Source: Cytophagales bacterium CG12_big_fil_rev_8_21_14_0_65_40_12 (GTDB lineage: Bacteria > Bacteroidota > Bacteroidia > Cytophagales > Cyclobacteriaceae). Taken from it: DNA of 64,000 nucleotides. The notes under the pieces are model-generated. The model worked only from the letters and a program-made list of their open reading frames with translations, did no database searches and was not told the origin of the DNA. Made by a program: the position numbers and the translations under genes. This document shows, piece after piece, positions 16,807-25,588 of the stretch; the first letter of the stretch is position 1; each line of letters starts with the position of its first letter. The stretch is taken from NCBI GenBank assembly GCA_002786855.1, contig PCUU01000062.1, positions 1 through 64,000 on the forward strand. Reading direction: 5' to 3'.

Positions 16807-17574
16807 ATGGAAGAACTGGCAGCCAAACAAGCAATCATAGAATTGCACTACAAGTACGCGTTAGGCATTGACAAAAAGGACTGGACAACATTTCGCACGA
16901 TTGTTCATGATCGAGTTTATGGGGATTTTTCTAAATGGGGAATGGGAGCTCCGGGTGAACTCTCGGCCGATGAAATGACCGCAATGGTCCAAGGGCTTTT
17001 TTCCAAAGAAGGATTAGTTACCCAGCATTACATGACCAATTTCCTGATTGATGTAGTAGAAGACATGGCGCATGGAGAAGTCTATGTTTTTGCACGTCAC
17101 AAGCTGGGCGAAGAAGTGATGAACCTCAACGCCTATTACATATGTGACTATATCAAAACAGGCGAAGCATGGAAAATTTCTTCTATCGAAATGATACCAA
17201 GATGGGATGAGGGGGCAGATGTGATCCGCTTTTTCAATCTTCCTGATCCAAAACCAACTGGAAAAACCTATTTATTCGTTACGGCAACGCCCATTTTGGA
17301 GCAGCATAATGCGCTCGAACGCTATGTTGGAGGTGTCATTCCAATGCTAATGCAAGCAGGAGGATCTGCCCCAAAGATTATCAAACAAGATTACTCCGTG
17401 GTAGGTCATACCGACACCTTTATGTCTATGATTATAGAATTTAACGGGGACGATGCTAATAAAGCAGCTAGGGCGGTATTTGAAAGCGAAGCCTATGCAG
17501 CCTTAGTACCTGACCGCGACAAAGCATTCAGCAAAATGAACATTGCGTTTTACTCCGATATGCCACAGGCATAA
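16807..17574 (+). CDS. SnoaL-like/DUF1330 fusion protein
   Basis: Residues 1 to about 145 of this 255-aa protein form a SnoaL/NTF2-like cone fold (ELHYKYALGIDKKDWTTF at the start, EAWKISSIEMIPRWDEG near 131). Residues from about 155 form a DUF1330 ferredoxin-like domain (IMEFNGDD-type strand at IIEFNGDDANKAARAVFES, about 208-226). Each domain usually occurs alone, as a small-molecule dehydratase/isomerase-like fold and a dimeric alpha-beta barrel. The joint function is unknown. It is cytosolic, without a signal peptide, 90 bases after the Crp/Fnr gene. Confidence 0.75.
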   Translation: MEELAAKQAIIELHYKYALGIDKKDWTTFRTIVHDRVYGDFSKWGMGAPGELSADEMTAMVQGLFSKEGLVTQHYMTNFLIDVVEDMAHGEVYVFARHKLGEEVMNLNAYYICDYIKTGEAWKISSIEMIPRWDEGADVIRFFNLPDPKPTGKTYLFVTATPILEQHNALERYVGGVIPMLMQAGGSAPKIIKQDYSVVGHTDTFMSMIIEFNGDDANKAARAVFESEAYAALVPDRDKAFSKMNIAFYSDMPQA

Positions 17575-17759
17575 AGGCTTTACTCGACCCTTTTTTAAGT
17601 AAGAAGATGTGGAAATTCTGCGATCAAGCAATAAATGCAAAATCGAAGATTGAACTGAACATACAGTAACGATTTAAGGAGCAAAATTATGACGCTCGAA
17701 ATCATCTGCACACAGCAAAAGGCTCAACCCACAAGAATCACAAATATTCACCAACGATT

Positions 17760-18488
17760 ATGTTAGCAGGACACTTCGCTACCGCTCTTATTGCTCATCA
17801 AAAAGTCCCAAAAAAGGGAGCTTTGCTCTTCTTCTTGATTGCTTCTCAACTGCAAGATTTGCTTTGGTTAAGCTTTCACTATTTGGGTTTGGAACCCACT
17901 ATTCCGGCAGACGTGCTAGACGTTACCCTGATGAGTATCACTGTGGATATGGTTTATAGTCACGACCTATTGCCCCAACTTGTTTGGATAGCCCTTACCT
18001 TTATTATTGGCAGGCTATTGTTCAAGCAGAATGATATTGCCATCGCAGGTGCTCTTTTAGTATTGGGTCATTACCTTCTCGATTTACTATCAGGCTATCC
18101 CCATCACATTTTTGGTGGAGGCACGCATGAGGTAGGCCTTGGGCTGTACTATTCTAATGTGTATCTGGCCATTTTCATAGAGGCAGTATTTACAGCTATT
18201 GCTCTGGCGTATTATTTTAGGGTCGATTCTAAAAGGAGCAAACCCCGTAGCCAGAAAAACAGGCTGCAAATTGCAGGGCTGTTTGTGTTCGGTATAGTCT
18301 TTATATTATCCATAGCTAGCGTCTCTTTTCGTCAGTGGTTTTCTATACCTGAGTTTGAGGCGCCCTTTAACACCACCATGCTATCGTTAGTGTTTACCTA
18401 TCTACCTATGATTGCCTACTTACTGTACTGCGTAAGGCGCGAAACGGACACGAATCTCAAAGGGTTAAATGGTCTTTTTGCAAAATGA
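17760..18488 (+). CDS. Polytopic membrane protein, putative metal-dependent hydrolase-like
   Basis: The 242-aa protein has about six to seven hydrophobic segments. It begins MLAGHFATALIAH, with further polar residues inside membrane stretches (SQLQDLLW near 30, GHYLLDLLSGYPHH near 102). The spaced His/Asp pattern resembles the YdjM/LexA-binding membrane hydrolase superfamily, but the match is weak and the function is unknown. No gene is seen in the 185-base gap upstream. Confidence 0.6.
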   Translation: MLAGHFATALIAHQKVPKKGALLFFLIASQLQDLLWLSFHYLGLEPTIPADVLDVTLMSITVDMVYSHDLLPQLVWIALTFIIGRLLFKQNDIAIAGALLVLGHYLLDLLSGYPHHIFGGGTHEVGLGLYYSNVYLAIFIEAVFTAIALAYYFRVDSKRSKPRSQKNRLQIAGLFVFGIVFILSIASVSFRQWFSIPEFEAPFNTTMLSLVFTYLPMIAYLLYCVRRETDTNLKGLNGLFAK

Positions 18489-18528
18489 TAATTGTCCCAA
18501 CTTAGAAATAACCACTTAAAGATTTCTT

Positions 18529-18542
18529 AAGTCTTTACACAT
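18529..18542 (+). promoter_or_regulatory. Shared motif AAGTCTTTACACAT, copy 2
   Basis: Identical to 16049-16062, again preceded by TTTCTT and a TTAGAAATAA block. It is located 61 bases upstream of the DUF4345-SDR gene string. Confidence 0.45.
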
Positions 18543-18603
18543 TCAAAACTTACATGTCTAAGTATCAGAAGATGATTTAAGGCTGAATTAAAACTCAATT
18601 AAC

Positions 18604-18969
18604 ATGTTATTATTCATTCGTATTTTCTTGGTGCTTTATGGCATTATTGCTCTAGCCACAGGTTTTTTAGGCATTTCAGCAAGATTTGATCCTGCAACAG
18701 CTCCAGCCACTGATAACAATCACCGGTTTGTTGCCGCCATTTGGGCCTCCATGTCTATAGCATTTTTCTATGTGGCTTGGAATCCATCTGAAGTGGCCCT
18801 TTTTCGGTTTTTGATGCTGGCTTTGTTCATCGGTGGCTTAGTAAGAATCTACGGGCTTCGCTTCTATCCTGCAAGTCCTTTCTTGATTTTCGGCATTCTA
18901 TTGGAATTAATTCCTACGACCATCATGCTTTGGATGCACACCAAACTACTTAATGAAGGCACACTTTAA
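18604..18969 (+). CDS. DUF4345 family small membrane protein
   Basis: The 121-aa protein has four predicted membrane helices: residues about 5-25, 45-65, 68-88 and 95-115. The sequence YGIIALATGFLGI at the start and LRFYPASPFLIFGILLELIPT near 86 match the DUF4345 family pattern. Function is unknown. It is the first gene of a same-strand string of four (DUF4345, SDR, two membrane proteins) with gaps of 24, 9 and 16 bases, so an operon is likely. Confidence 0.75.
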   Translation: MLLFIRIFLVLYGIIALATGFLGISARFDPATAPATDNNHRFVAAIWASMSIAFFYVAWNPSEVALFRFLMLALFIGGLVRIYGLRFYPASPFLIFGILLELIPTTIMLWMHTKLLNEGTL

Positions 18970-18993
18970 ATAACAAACGACTCACAACACAAA

Positions 18994-19761
18994 ATGAATC
19001 AAACCAAACAAACAGTACTCATAACAGGCGGTGGTTCTGGCATTGGACTTTCAATCGCCAGAAAGTTCATGGACGATGGAAATACCGTCATCATCACTGG
19101 CCGCAACTTGTCCAAATTGGAAAAAGTGAAGGTAGAATTCCCACTGATCAACATTTTCCAAAGCGATGTCACAAATGAGGAAGACGTGAAAAAGTTAGCG
19201 AATCAAATTCAGTCGGCATTTGGCGGGATTGATATTTTGGTAAACAACGCTGGCATCATGAATTTGATAGATGCAGGTAATGAAACAAATGATCTACTCA
19301 AGCAATTCGAGGAAATAGAGATCAATTTACATGCTCCCATCCGAATGTTGCATTACTTTTTACCGCAACTCAAAAAGAGTAAGAATGCCGTTTTAATTAA
19401 TGTTTCCTCAGGTTTAGCCTATGTTACTTTCTCCCAGGCTCCTGTTTATTCTGGTACCAAAGCCGCAGTTCACTTCTGGACACAAGCCATACGGCCACAG
19501 CTGAAACCACACAATATCAGAGTGGTAGAGCTTTTACCGCCAGTAGTTGATACCAAACTGGCCCATGACGCTGACTTAAAAGATGATAACCTCAAACCCA
19601 TGCCTACTGAAAAGCTAGCTGACATCTTTTGGAAGGACTATACCAAGGGCAAAGAAGAAATCACACCAGGTCTTTCAAAACAACTAAAGCTCATGAGCCG
19701 ATTGGCTCCAAAATTCATTTTCGCCCAACTCAACAAACAAGCTATTCCAACCTCTATTTAA
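18994..19761 (+). CDS. Short-chain dehydrogenase/reductase
   Basis: The 255-aa Rossmann-fold oxidoreductase has the cofactor motif TGGGSGIGLSIA near residue 11, NNAGIMN near 87, the catalytic Ser in NVSSGLAY near 134 and YSGTKAA (Tyr/Lys) near 152. It resembles the DltE-like group. The substrate is unknown. It lies in an operon with small membrane proteins. Confidence 0.88.
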   Translation: MNQTKQTVLITGGGSGIGLSIARKFMDDGNTVIITGRNLSKLEKVKVEFPLINIFQSDVTNEEDVKKLANQIQSAFGGIDILVNNAGIMNLIDAGNETNDLLKQFEEIEINLHAPIRMLHYFLPQLKKSKNAVLINVSSGLAYVTFSQAPVYSGTKAAVHFWTQAIRPQLKPHNIRVVELLPPVVDTKLAHDADLKDDNLKPMPTEKLADIFWKDYTKGKEEITPGLSKQLKLMSRLAPKFIFAQLNKQAIPTSI

Positions 19762-19770
19762 AATCATCTT

Positions 19771-20259
19771 ATGAACAATTTTGTAATTATCAACTTGCAG
19801 GCCATTACAGGTACAATAGGAATCATAATTGGCTTCAGGTGGTGGATCAAACCACGCCTTAACAAACTCACTATTCAAGACGCTCTTTTACCTTTTGTAT
19901 TTCTGAACGTGTTCAGGTACCTCGGCTTGTCCTTTATGGCCAAAGAGCAATTTTATGATGGGTTTCCAACAGAATTTTTGACTACCGTTGGACTACTTGA
20001 CTTTATCACAGCGGTTTTAGCGATTGTTACAGCCATAGCATTAAAGAATAAATGGAGCTTTGCCATTCCATTGGTTTGGCTTTTCAATATCGTAGGGTTT
20101 GGAGATTTGATTACTGCCTTTCCTCAATTCTTTGGATTGAAATTGTATGACCAAAACCTTGGCTTTATTTGGCTAACGTTCATTACATATGGTTTAGCTG
20201 CTTTTTTAAGTCATATCTACATTTTCAGCCGCTTGTTTCAAAACCTAAAAAAGAAATAA
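19771..20259 (+). CDS. Hypothetical membrane protein
   Basis: The 162-aa protein has four to five hydrophobic helices and no recognisable catalytic motif. It begins 9 bases after the SDR stop and ends 16 bases before the next membrane protein. I cannot assign a family. Confidence 0.65.
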   Translation: MNNFVIINLQAITGTIGIIIGFRWWIKPRLNKLTIQDALLPFVFLNVFRYLGLSFMAKEQFYDGFPTEFLTTVGLLDFITAVLAIVTAIALKNKWSFAIPLVWLFNIVGFGDLITAFPQFFGLKLYDQNLGFIWLTFITYGLAAFLSHIYIFSRLFQNLKKK

Positions 20260-20275
20260 AACGGGTAAAAGTAAT

Positions 20276-20731
20276 ATGAAAAAGATACTCCCATACCTAA
20301 CGATTATTGCCATTGGAGCATTTGCTGGCAATATGATCAACATCGGCTTAAGTTATGCAATTCATTGGCAATCCCTTGATCCAATCGAGTTTATGAGGAC
20401 TTTCAAAGTAGATTTCCCTCTTTTGCTTGGGCCAACCGCCATTACACTGATGCCCGCTTGGTTGGGTAGTCTATGGTTATTTCTGAAATCCCCAAAGCAA
20501 TCTGAAAGTAGACAAAACTGGATGTATGCCTTTATTGGATTGTCACTCACTATTCTGCAAACCTCAGTATACCATCTCCCCATGAACCTCGACTTTATGG
20601 ACATCAAGTATGATGCTGCAACAGCGGCTAACAAATTACAGGGATGGGTGATATTTCACTGGATACGCATTATTGTGGCGATAACGGCAGGAGTATTTGC
20701 GCTTTTAGGTTTTAGAAAGTCCATCGATTAA
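20276..20731 (+). CDS. Membrane protein, possibly DUF1772-like
   Basis: The 151-aa protein has four predicted membrane helices. The C-terminal segment NKLQGWVIFHWIRIIVAITA (about 121-140) and the overall layout resemble DUF1772 (anthrone-oxygenase-like) membrane proteins. The match is by eye only. It is the last gene of the DUF4345-SDR string. Confidence 0.6.
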   Translation: MKKILPYLTIIAIGAFAGNMINIGLSYAIHWQSLDPIEFMRTFKVDFPLLLGPTAITLMPAWLGSLWLFLKSPKQSESRQNWMYAFIGLSLTILQTSVYHLPMNLDFMDIKYDAATAANKLQGWVIFHWIRIIVAITAGVFALLGFRKSID

Positions 20732-20880
20732 AATCTTCGAATCAACAGGATTATCATCTTTCAAATGCAATCTATAGCCAGTTTACTTCGCTTTCACAAC
20801 GAAGTAATCATTTTCTTAACGATTCGCTACAAAAAACAAAATAGACACTCAGTAAACAAATTCACTAAACCATTCAAATT

Positions 20881-20988
20881 ATGACCAAGAAGGAAATCAT
20901 CAAACAGTTAAAAGCAATTATTGACCAAGACAAAAAGGATAAGAAAGCTAAAAAGAAAAATAACCCAGAGGCAAAGGATATAGACTAA
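20881..20988 (+). CDS. Possible small Lys-rich protein (35 aa)
   Basis: A short reading frame, MTKKEIIKQLKAIIDQDKKD..., with an amphipathic helix followed by a Lys/Asp-rich tail. It has an ATG and a clean stop, stands in a 420-base gap between the membrane-protein operon and the 72-aa protein, and has codon use like its neighbours. The rest of that gap shows only a small hairpin (TTCCCAT / ATGGGAA at 21112-21131). Confidence 0.35.
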   Translation: MTKKEIIKQLKAIIDQDKKDKKAKKKNNPEAKDID

Positions 20989-21150
20989 ACTAGCGAAGAA
21001 TAGCGGTTGCCGATAAAGATACTCAAGTTCACTTTGACTCATTGCACACACTGGGGATTGCCAAGATATAAGCAAAGCTTGTGTCTAGGCAACTCCCAAT
21101 TCCATGACAGTTCCCATTTTTATATGGGAATAATAAATTGATCCAGCACA

Positions 21151-21369
21151 ATGGTGATTTTAGTATTCAAAACTTCTTTGATGAACCGCAAGCAAATTCA
21201 AGCGATTTCTCCTTCATTAAATGACCACCCCAGCGTCTTGAGTTGGTCAGTTGACTTAGAGGATTGGGAGCGGATATTGAGAATAGAAGCAACAAACCAA
21301 AGCTCCGCTCATGAAATTGCAGCCAGTATAAAAGCATTAGGATTTGAGTGCGAAGAGTTAAACCATTAA
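21151..21369 (+). CDS. Small ferredoxin-fold (HMA-like) protein
   Basis: The 72-aa protein has a beta-alpha-beta-beta-alpha-beta pattern like heavy-metal-associated domains: ILVFKTSL, then a helix, then VLSWSVDLEDWERILRIEA. It lacks the CxxC metal site. Such small proteins are common and uncharacterised in Bacteroidota. It ends 6 bases before the cyclase gene, so the two are probably cotranscribed. Confidence 0.65.
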   Translation: MVILVFKTSLMNRKQIQAISPSLNDHPSVLSWSVDLEDWERILRIEATNQSSAHEIAASIKALGFECEELNH

Positions 21370-21375
21370 CCTGAA

Positions 21376-22422
21376 ATGAGAAAAATAAAACTTCAGCGCA
21401 TCATCATCGTTGCATTCGCCATGGCGGTAATCGGGGCTTTACAGTCCTTATATGATCACGCCACTTTGACGAGTCTATTCAGTTCAGGGCAATCTGATCT
21501 ATATCAATTTCGCAACGCACTATTATTCAATATAATTTCAGGATTTAGTGGTGGATTGGTCGCTGCCTTCACCCTCAACTTTATTGACGATAAGTATCGG
21601 ACTAAACCGTACTATCAAGGATTACTTATTATTATGGGCGTTTTCACTATCGTCTGGGTTGTCAGAAATGTTGTTGAAGGGGCAATACTAATGAAATCAG
21701 GCGTACCATTCCATTTCTCATTTGATGGCACGGATATTAAAAATATTGTCTTCTGGATGCTGATTGTCTTATTGGCCTATTTCTACCTAGAAATGAACAA
21801 CAAGTTCGGCCCTGGTAAACTTCTAAAAATCTTTCTGGGCAAGTTCAATACCCCTTTAGAAGAAAATCGGATTTTTATGTTTCTTGACCTAAAGTCTTCC
21901 ACAAGTATTGCCGAAAAATTAGGAGGAATACGGTATCACCTTTTTCTCAAAGCATTGTTCTCAGATGTTACCATTCCGATTCTGCATACTCAAGGTGAAA
22001 TTTATCAGTATGTCGGTGATGAAATTGTGTTGACTTGGGAGATGGATCGACCAGAAAATGTAGAGCACTGCCTCCAATGCTTTTTTGAAATTCAGAAATT
22101 CCTAGAGGAAAGGGCGAGTAAATACCTTCAAAATTTCGGTGTGAGACCTCATTTTAAAGCAGGGGCGCATTGCGGCTGTGTAATCGCTGGAGAAATAGGT
22201 GTGATTAAACGAGACATTACCTATTCAGGAGATGTGCTCAACACCACCGCCCGAATTCAAGGCATGTGCAACGAATTGCAAAGCAATTTTCTAATTTCCC
22301 AGTCTTTATTTGAACTGCATACATCAAATAAGCAACTGTACAAGTTCGAGCAAAAAGGCGATATTTCGCTCAAAGGAAAGGCTACACCCATGGAGTTAAT
22401 GGCAGTCAGTCGGTATCCATAA
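21376..22422 (+). CDS. Membrane-anchored class III adenylate/guanylate cyclase
   Basis: The 348-aa protein has four hydrophobic segments in residues about 5-145. A class III cyclase catalytic domain follows (about 165-345): FMFLDLKSSTSIAEKLG carries the first metal-binding Asp, and QYVGDEIVLTW carries the second with the substrate-selecting region. It should make cAMP or cGMP at the inner membrane. A Crp/Fnr-type regulator is encoded 5 kb upstream, which could be a receiver of the signal, although that link is inference. Confidence 0.87.
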   Translation: MRKIKLQRIIIVAFAMAVIGALQSLYDHATLTSLFSSGQSDLYQFRNALLFNIISGFSGGLVAAFTLNFIDDKYRTKPYYQGLLIIMGVFTIVWVVRNVVEGAILMKSGVPFHFSFDGTDIKNIVFWMLIVLLAYFYLEMNNKFGPGKLLKIFLGKFNTPLEENRIFMFLDLKSSTSIAEKLGGIRYHLFLKALFSDVTIPILHTQGEIYQYVGDEIVLTWEMDRPENVEHCLQCFFEIQKFLEERASKYLQNFGVRPHFKAGAHCGCVIAGEIGVIKRDITYSGDVLNTTARIQGMCNELQSNFLISQSLFELHTSNKQLYKFEQKGDISLKGKATPMELMAVSRYP

Positions 22423-22537
22423 AAGCGATGCTGTAAAATAACTTAGCAGAATTCGTAAATACTCGCAACCGTGTAATCTATTCCGAATTCAGTAGATTTG
22501 AATGATTTAAGCTGTTATGGCCAACTTTTTAGGACAT

Positions 22538-22562
22538 AAAAAAACCCGATAAATCGGGTTTT
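22538..22562 (-). terminator. Terminator of the lipoprotein gene 22587-23138
   Basis: AAAACCCGAT-aa-ATCGGGTTTT, with seven T on the minus strand after the hairpin. Confidence 0.85.
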
Positions 22563-22586
22563 AAATTTCGTTTGGTTTGATGGCTT

Positions 22587-23138
22587 TTAATTATTATTGC
22601 CTCCTTTTGATTTGTAATCTGTTTGTTCCAGAATTTTCACTTTATCATCGCCATCTACCACATATTCTACCTTAAATCGGCTGATGTCTTTGATGCTTCC
22701 TCTACAAATTAAGAGGGCAGCCTCACAACCGATTGTGATGCATTTCTCTACTTCTTCATCTCGTATTGTAATGTTAAAGGGTTTGGCATCTGCCCTGGCC
22801 AAAACAATTCCGGAGTTGCCTAATTCGGTTTTCTTAAAAGGATAAATGTGATATTCTGGCCCTAGCTTATCTACTTGGAATTTACTTAAATCCAGCTTCT
22901 TTGAAGCGCCATCTGCCAATAAGGTCACATATCCATCCTTTACAGCCAAAGCCGCATTCTCGATCACATCACCATCACCTAAATGGACGGTTGCTCCGAG
23001 CAAAAGCCTTCCCTCTGTTGGTTCTGTATAAACAGTCGACACATTAGAGTCCACGCAACTTGTTAGCACTATCATAGCCATGAATAGTACTGTAAATAAA
23101 TAAGATTTAGCGCTCTGCATTCTGGTTATGGATTTCAA
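22587..23138 (-). CDS. Hypothetical lipoprotein
   Basis: The 183-aa protein has a lipoprotein signal peptide with lipobox LTSC (Cys about residue 28). The start may instead be the ATG at 23120, which gives a more usual signal-peptide length. The mature part has GATVHLGDGDVIENAALAVKDG, a beta-rich stretch like the N-terminal domain of amidohydrolases, but no catalytic domain follows. Two cysteines in CITIGCEAALLIC are near 133-145. Family unknown. Confidence 0.65.
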   Translation of the reverse strand: MKSITRMQSAKSYLFTVLFMAMIVLTSCVDSNVSTVYTEPTEGRLLLGATVHLGDGDVIENAALAVKDGYVTLLADGASKKLDLSKFQVDKLGPEYHIYPFKKTELGNSGIVLARADAKPFNITIRDEEVEKCITIGCEAALLICRGSIKDISRFKVEYVVDGDDKVKILEQTDYKSKGGNNN

Positions 23139-23186
23139 AGTAATTATTGAATGCGGGAATAACCTAAAACGTTAACCCTTACGAAT

Positions 23187-23723
23187 TTAAGAAATTTTCT
23201 CAATTATCAAGTTGTGATTGGTGTAGATGCAGATGTCAGCCGCTATTTTAAGGCTTTCTTCCACGATTTCTTTACTATCCATATTTGGGGCATGCTTAAC
23301 CAAAGCTTGGGCCGCAGCTTGCGCATACATACTTCCGGAGCCAATGGCTGCAATGCCGTTGTCAGGCTCAATTACATCTCCAGTTCCAGAAAGAATAAGA
23401 ATTTCATCCTTATCGGCAACAATGAGCATGGATTCCAATTTTCTTAAATAACGATCCATTCGCCAATCTTTGGCCAATTCAATGGCTGCTCGTTTCATAT
23501 TTCCACCGTAAGCGTTTAGTTTCTCTTCAAAGCGCTCTAGCAAAGTAAATGCATCGGCAGTGGAACCAGCAAAACCAGTCACTACTTTACCATCTAACAA
23601 CTTTCTAATTTTCTTAACATTGCTCTTCGCCACGGTATTTCCCATGGTCGCTTGGCCATCGGCACCGATAGAAATGGTTCCATTATGCTTTACCGCCAAT
23701 ACGGTTGTTGATCTTATCTTCAT
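23187..23723 (-). CDS. hslV: ATP-dependent protease subunit HslV
   Basis: The 178-aa threonine protease belongs to the HslVU (ClpQY) complex. After removal of the leader the catalytic Thr is in [11 protein letters not shown] near residue 5. [29 protein letters not shown] and [16 protein letters not shown] are family hallmarks. HslV needs the HslU ATPase, which is not in this window. The gene is on the minus strand after the E2 gene, separated from it by a terminator. Confidence 0.95.
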   Translation of the reverse strand: MKIRSTTVLAVKHNGTISIGADGQATMGNTVAKSNVKKIRKLLDGKVVTGFAGSTADAFTLLERFEEKLNAYGGNMKRAAIELAKDWRMDRYLRKLESMLIVADKDEILILSGTGDVIEPDNGIAAIGSGSMYAQAAAQALVKHAPNMDSKEIVEESLKIAADICIYTNHNLIIEKIS

Positions 23724-23737
23724 ATTATTGAAATAAA

Positions 23738-23763
23738 AAGTCCCGTATGAAAACGGGACTTTG
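23738..23763 (-). terminator. Terminator of the E2 gene
   Basis: AAAGTCCCGT pairs with ACGGGACTTT around ATGAAA and is followed by TTTTTATTT on the minus strand. It separates the E2 gene from hslV. Confidence 0.8.
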
Positions 23764-23784
23764 TTCTATGATGTTTAATAGTTT

Positions 23785-25392
23785 TTAAATTAGAAGACGA
23801 ATTGGATCCTCTAGTAGTGATTTGAAAGTTTGCAAGAAGGCAGAACCCACTGCTCCGTCCACCACTCTGTGGTCGCAAGACATCGTCACTTTCATGATAT
23901 TCCCAATTGCCAATTGACCGTCTTTCACAATAGCGGTTTGCTTAATACCCCCTACTGCCATGATACAAGCGTCAGGCGGATTAATGATGGCGGTGAATTC
24001 TTCAATACCAAACATTCCAAGATTAGAAATGGTGAAGGTATTGCCTTCCCATTCGGCTGGTTGCAATTCCTTGTTTTTGGCCTTAGCGCCTAATTGCTTC
24101 ACCTCAGCTGCGATATGCGAAAGCGGCTTATTGTCGGCAAATCTCACCACAGGCACTAATAGCCCGTCTTCCACCGCCACAGCTACTCCAATGTGGATAT
24201 GATGATTGATTCTTATTTTATCGCCTAACCAAGAAGAATTCACTTGCGGGTGTTTTCTTAAAGCAGCAGCAGCAGCTTTAATCACCATGTCGTTGAATGA
24301 TATCTTCACTGGAGAAACTTCATTCATGCTATTCCTGGCCTCAATCGCTTTGTCCATGTTGATTTCCATGGTCAAATAGAAATGTGGCGCAGTAAATTTA
24401 CTTTCCGCCAAACGCTTCGCAATGGTTTTTCTCATCTGAGAAACGCGCAACTCCTCATAGCTTTCTTCGCCAACCACTTTTGGCAATTCAACCACTGGAG
24501 CAGCTTTTGCTTCGGCAGATTTGGCAGCTACTGGGGCAGCTTGAGCAGGAACAAAGTTCTCGACATCTCGCTTCACAATTCTACCATTATCTCCTGAGCC
24601 TTTCACCTCGGCAATATTGATTCCTCTATCCTCTGCTAATTTTTTGGCCAAAGGAGATGCTTTGATTCTTCCGTTATCAGAAGTTGTGGCGATTGAAGTA
24701 GATGCTGCAACGGGAGCAGGACCAGCTTCCGCTTTTGGTGCTTCTTCAGCAGTAGCTTCTGAACCAGATTGGTTTTCAGCTTCAATTAATAATTTATAGT
24801 CGGCACCAGCTTCTCCAACAATGGCAAGAATTCCGTTTACAGCAACCGCCTCTCCAGATTTAGCACCCAAATAAAGTACTGTTCCATCATTATAAGACTC
24901 GTACTCCATGGTGGCTTTATCAGTCTCAATCTCGGCCATTAACTCGCCAGATTCTACCTTATCGCCCACTTTCTTATGCCAAGCCGCGATCACCCCTTCT
25001 TCCATGGTGTCGCTCATTTTTGGCATTCTCACGATTTCAGCCTTTACACTGCTAGTATCTACTTTTGCTTTAGCTTCCACTTTTGCAGGGGTTTCTTCCG
25101 TTTTATCTTCTTTGGCATCGGCACTTCCATTCAAAAGTGCTTTGTAATCCTCACCTTTCTCTCCTACTATTGCTAATATTCCGTTTACAGCTACTGCTTC
25201 ACCAGCTTCTGCTCCAAGGTATAGAACGGTGCCATCATTGTATGACTCATAGTCCATTGTCGCCTTATCTGTCTCGATTTCAGCCATCAACTCACCAGAT
25301 TCTACTTTGTCACCTACCTTTTTATGCCAAACAGCGATCACCCCTTCTTCCATGGTGTCACTCATTTTAGGCATCCTAACGATTTCTGCCAT
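23785..25392 (-). CDS. Pyruvate dehydrogenase E2 (dihydrolipoamide acetyltransferase)
   Basis: The 535-aa protein has two tandem lipoyl domains (about 2-80 and 118-197, each with the lipoyl-Lys in ETDKATM). An Ala/Pro/Glu linker follows, then a peripheral-subunit-binding domain (about 243-278, KASPLAKKLAEDRGINIAEV) and the acetyltransferase core (about 305-535) with the active-site SCDHRVVDGAVG. It transfers acetyl groups to CoA in the pyruvate dehydrogenase complex. The two lipoyl segments are nearly identical in DNA as well, suggesting recent duplication or gene conversion. E1 and E3 genes are not in the window. Confidence 0.93.
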   Translation of the reverse strand: MAEIVRMPKMSDTMEEGVIAVWHKKVGDKVESGELMAEIETDKATMDYESYNDGTVLYLGAEAGEAVAVNGILAIVGEKGEDYKALLNGSADAKEDKTEETPAKVEAKAKVDTSSVKAEIVRMPKMSDTMEEGVIAAWHKKVGDKVESGELMAEIETDKATMEYESYNDGTVLYLGAKSGEAVAVNGILAIVGEAGADYKLLIEAENQSGSEATAEEAPKAEAGPAPVAASTSIATTSDNGRIKASPLAKKLAEDRGINIAEVKGSGDNGRIVKRDVENFVPAQAAPVAAKSAEAKAAPVVELPKVVGEESYEELRVSQMRKTIAKRLAESKFTAPHFYLTMEINMDKAIEARNSMNEVSPVKISFNDMVIKAAAAALRKHPQVNSSWLGDKIRINHHIHIGVAVAVEDGLLVPVVRFADNKPLSHIAAEVKQLGAKAKNKELQPAEWEGNTFTISNLGMFGIEEFTAIINPPDACIMAVGGIKQTAIVKDGQLAIGNIMKVTMSCDHRVVDGAVGSAFLQTFKSLLEDPIRLLI

Positions 25393-25588
25393 ATTCTTTT
25401 GTGAAAAATTGAGCCCAAAAATAGTTTTAAATCAACCGATATTCAAATAATTACCCAACCGATTGACATCAGTTTTTGGCATTTATGCAATCTACTGCAA
25501 ACCTGTCGTAAATCAGGATTAAAATCCTATTACTCGAGAATGATTAGTATTTATGGCAGCGATCACTTAAATTTCTAAAAAGTTTGCT

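Noticed and set aside
23187-23723. Complete HslVU operon
   Set aside because: Only hslV is present; flanking genes are an E2 gene and a lipoprotein, with no AAA+ hslU in the window.
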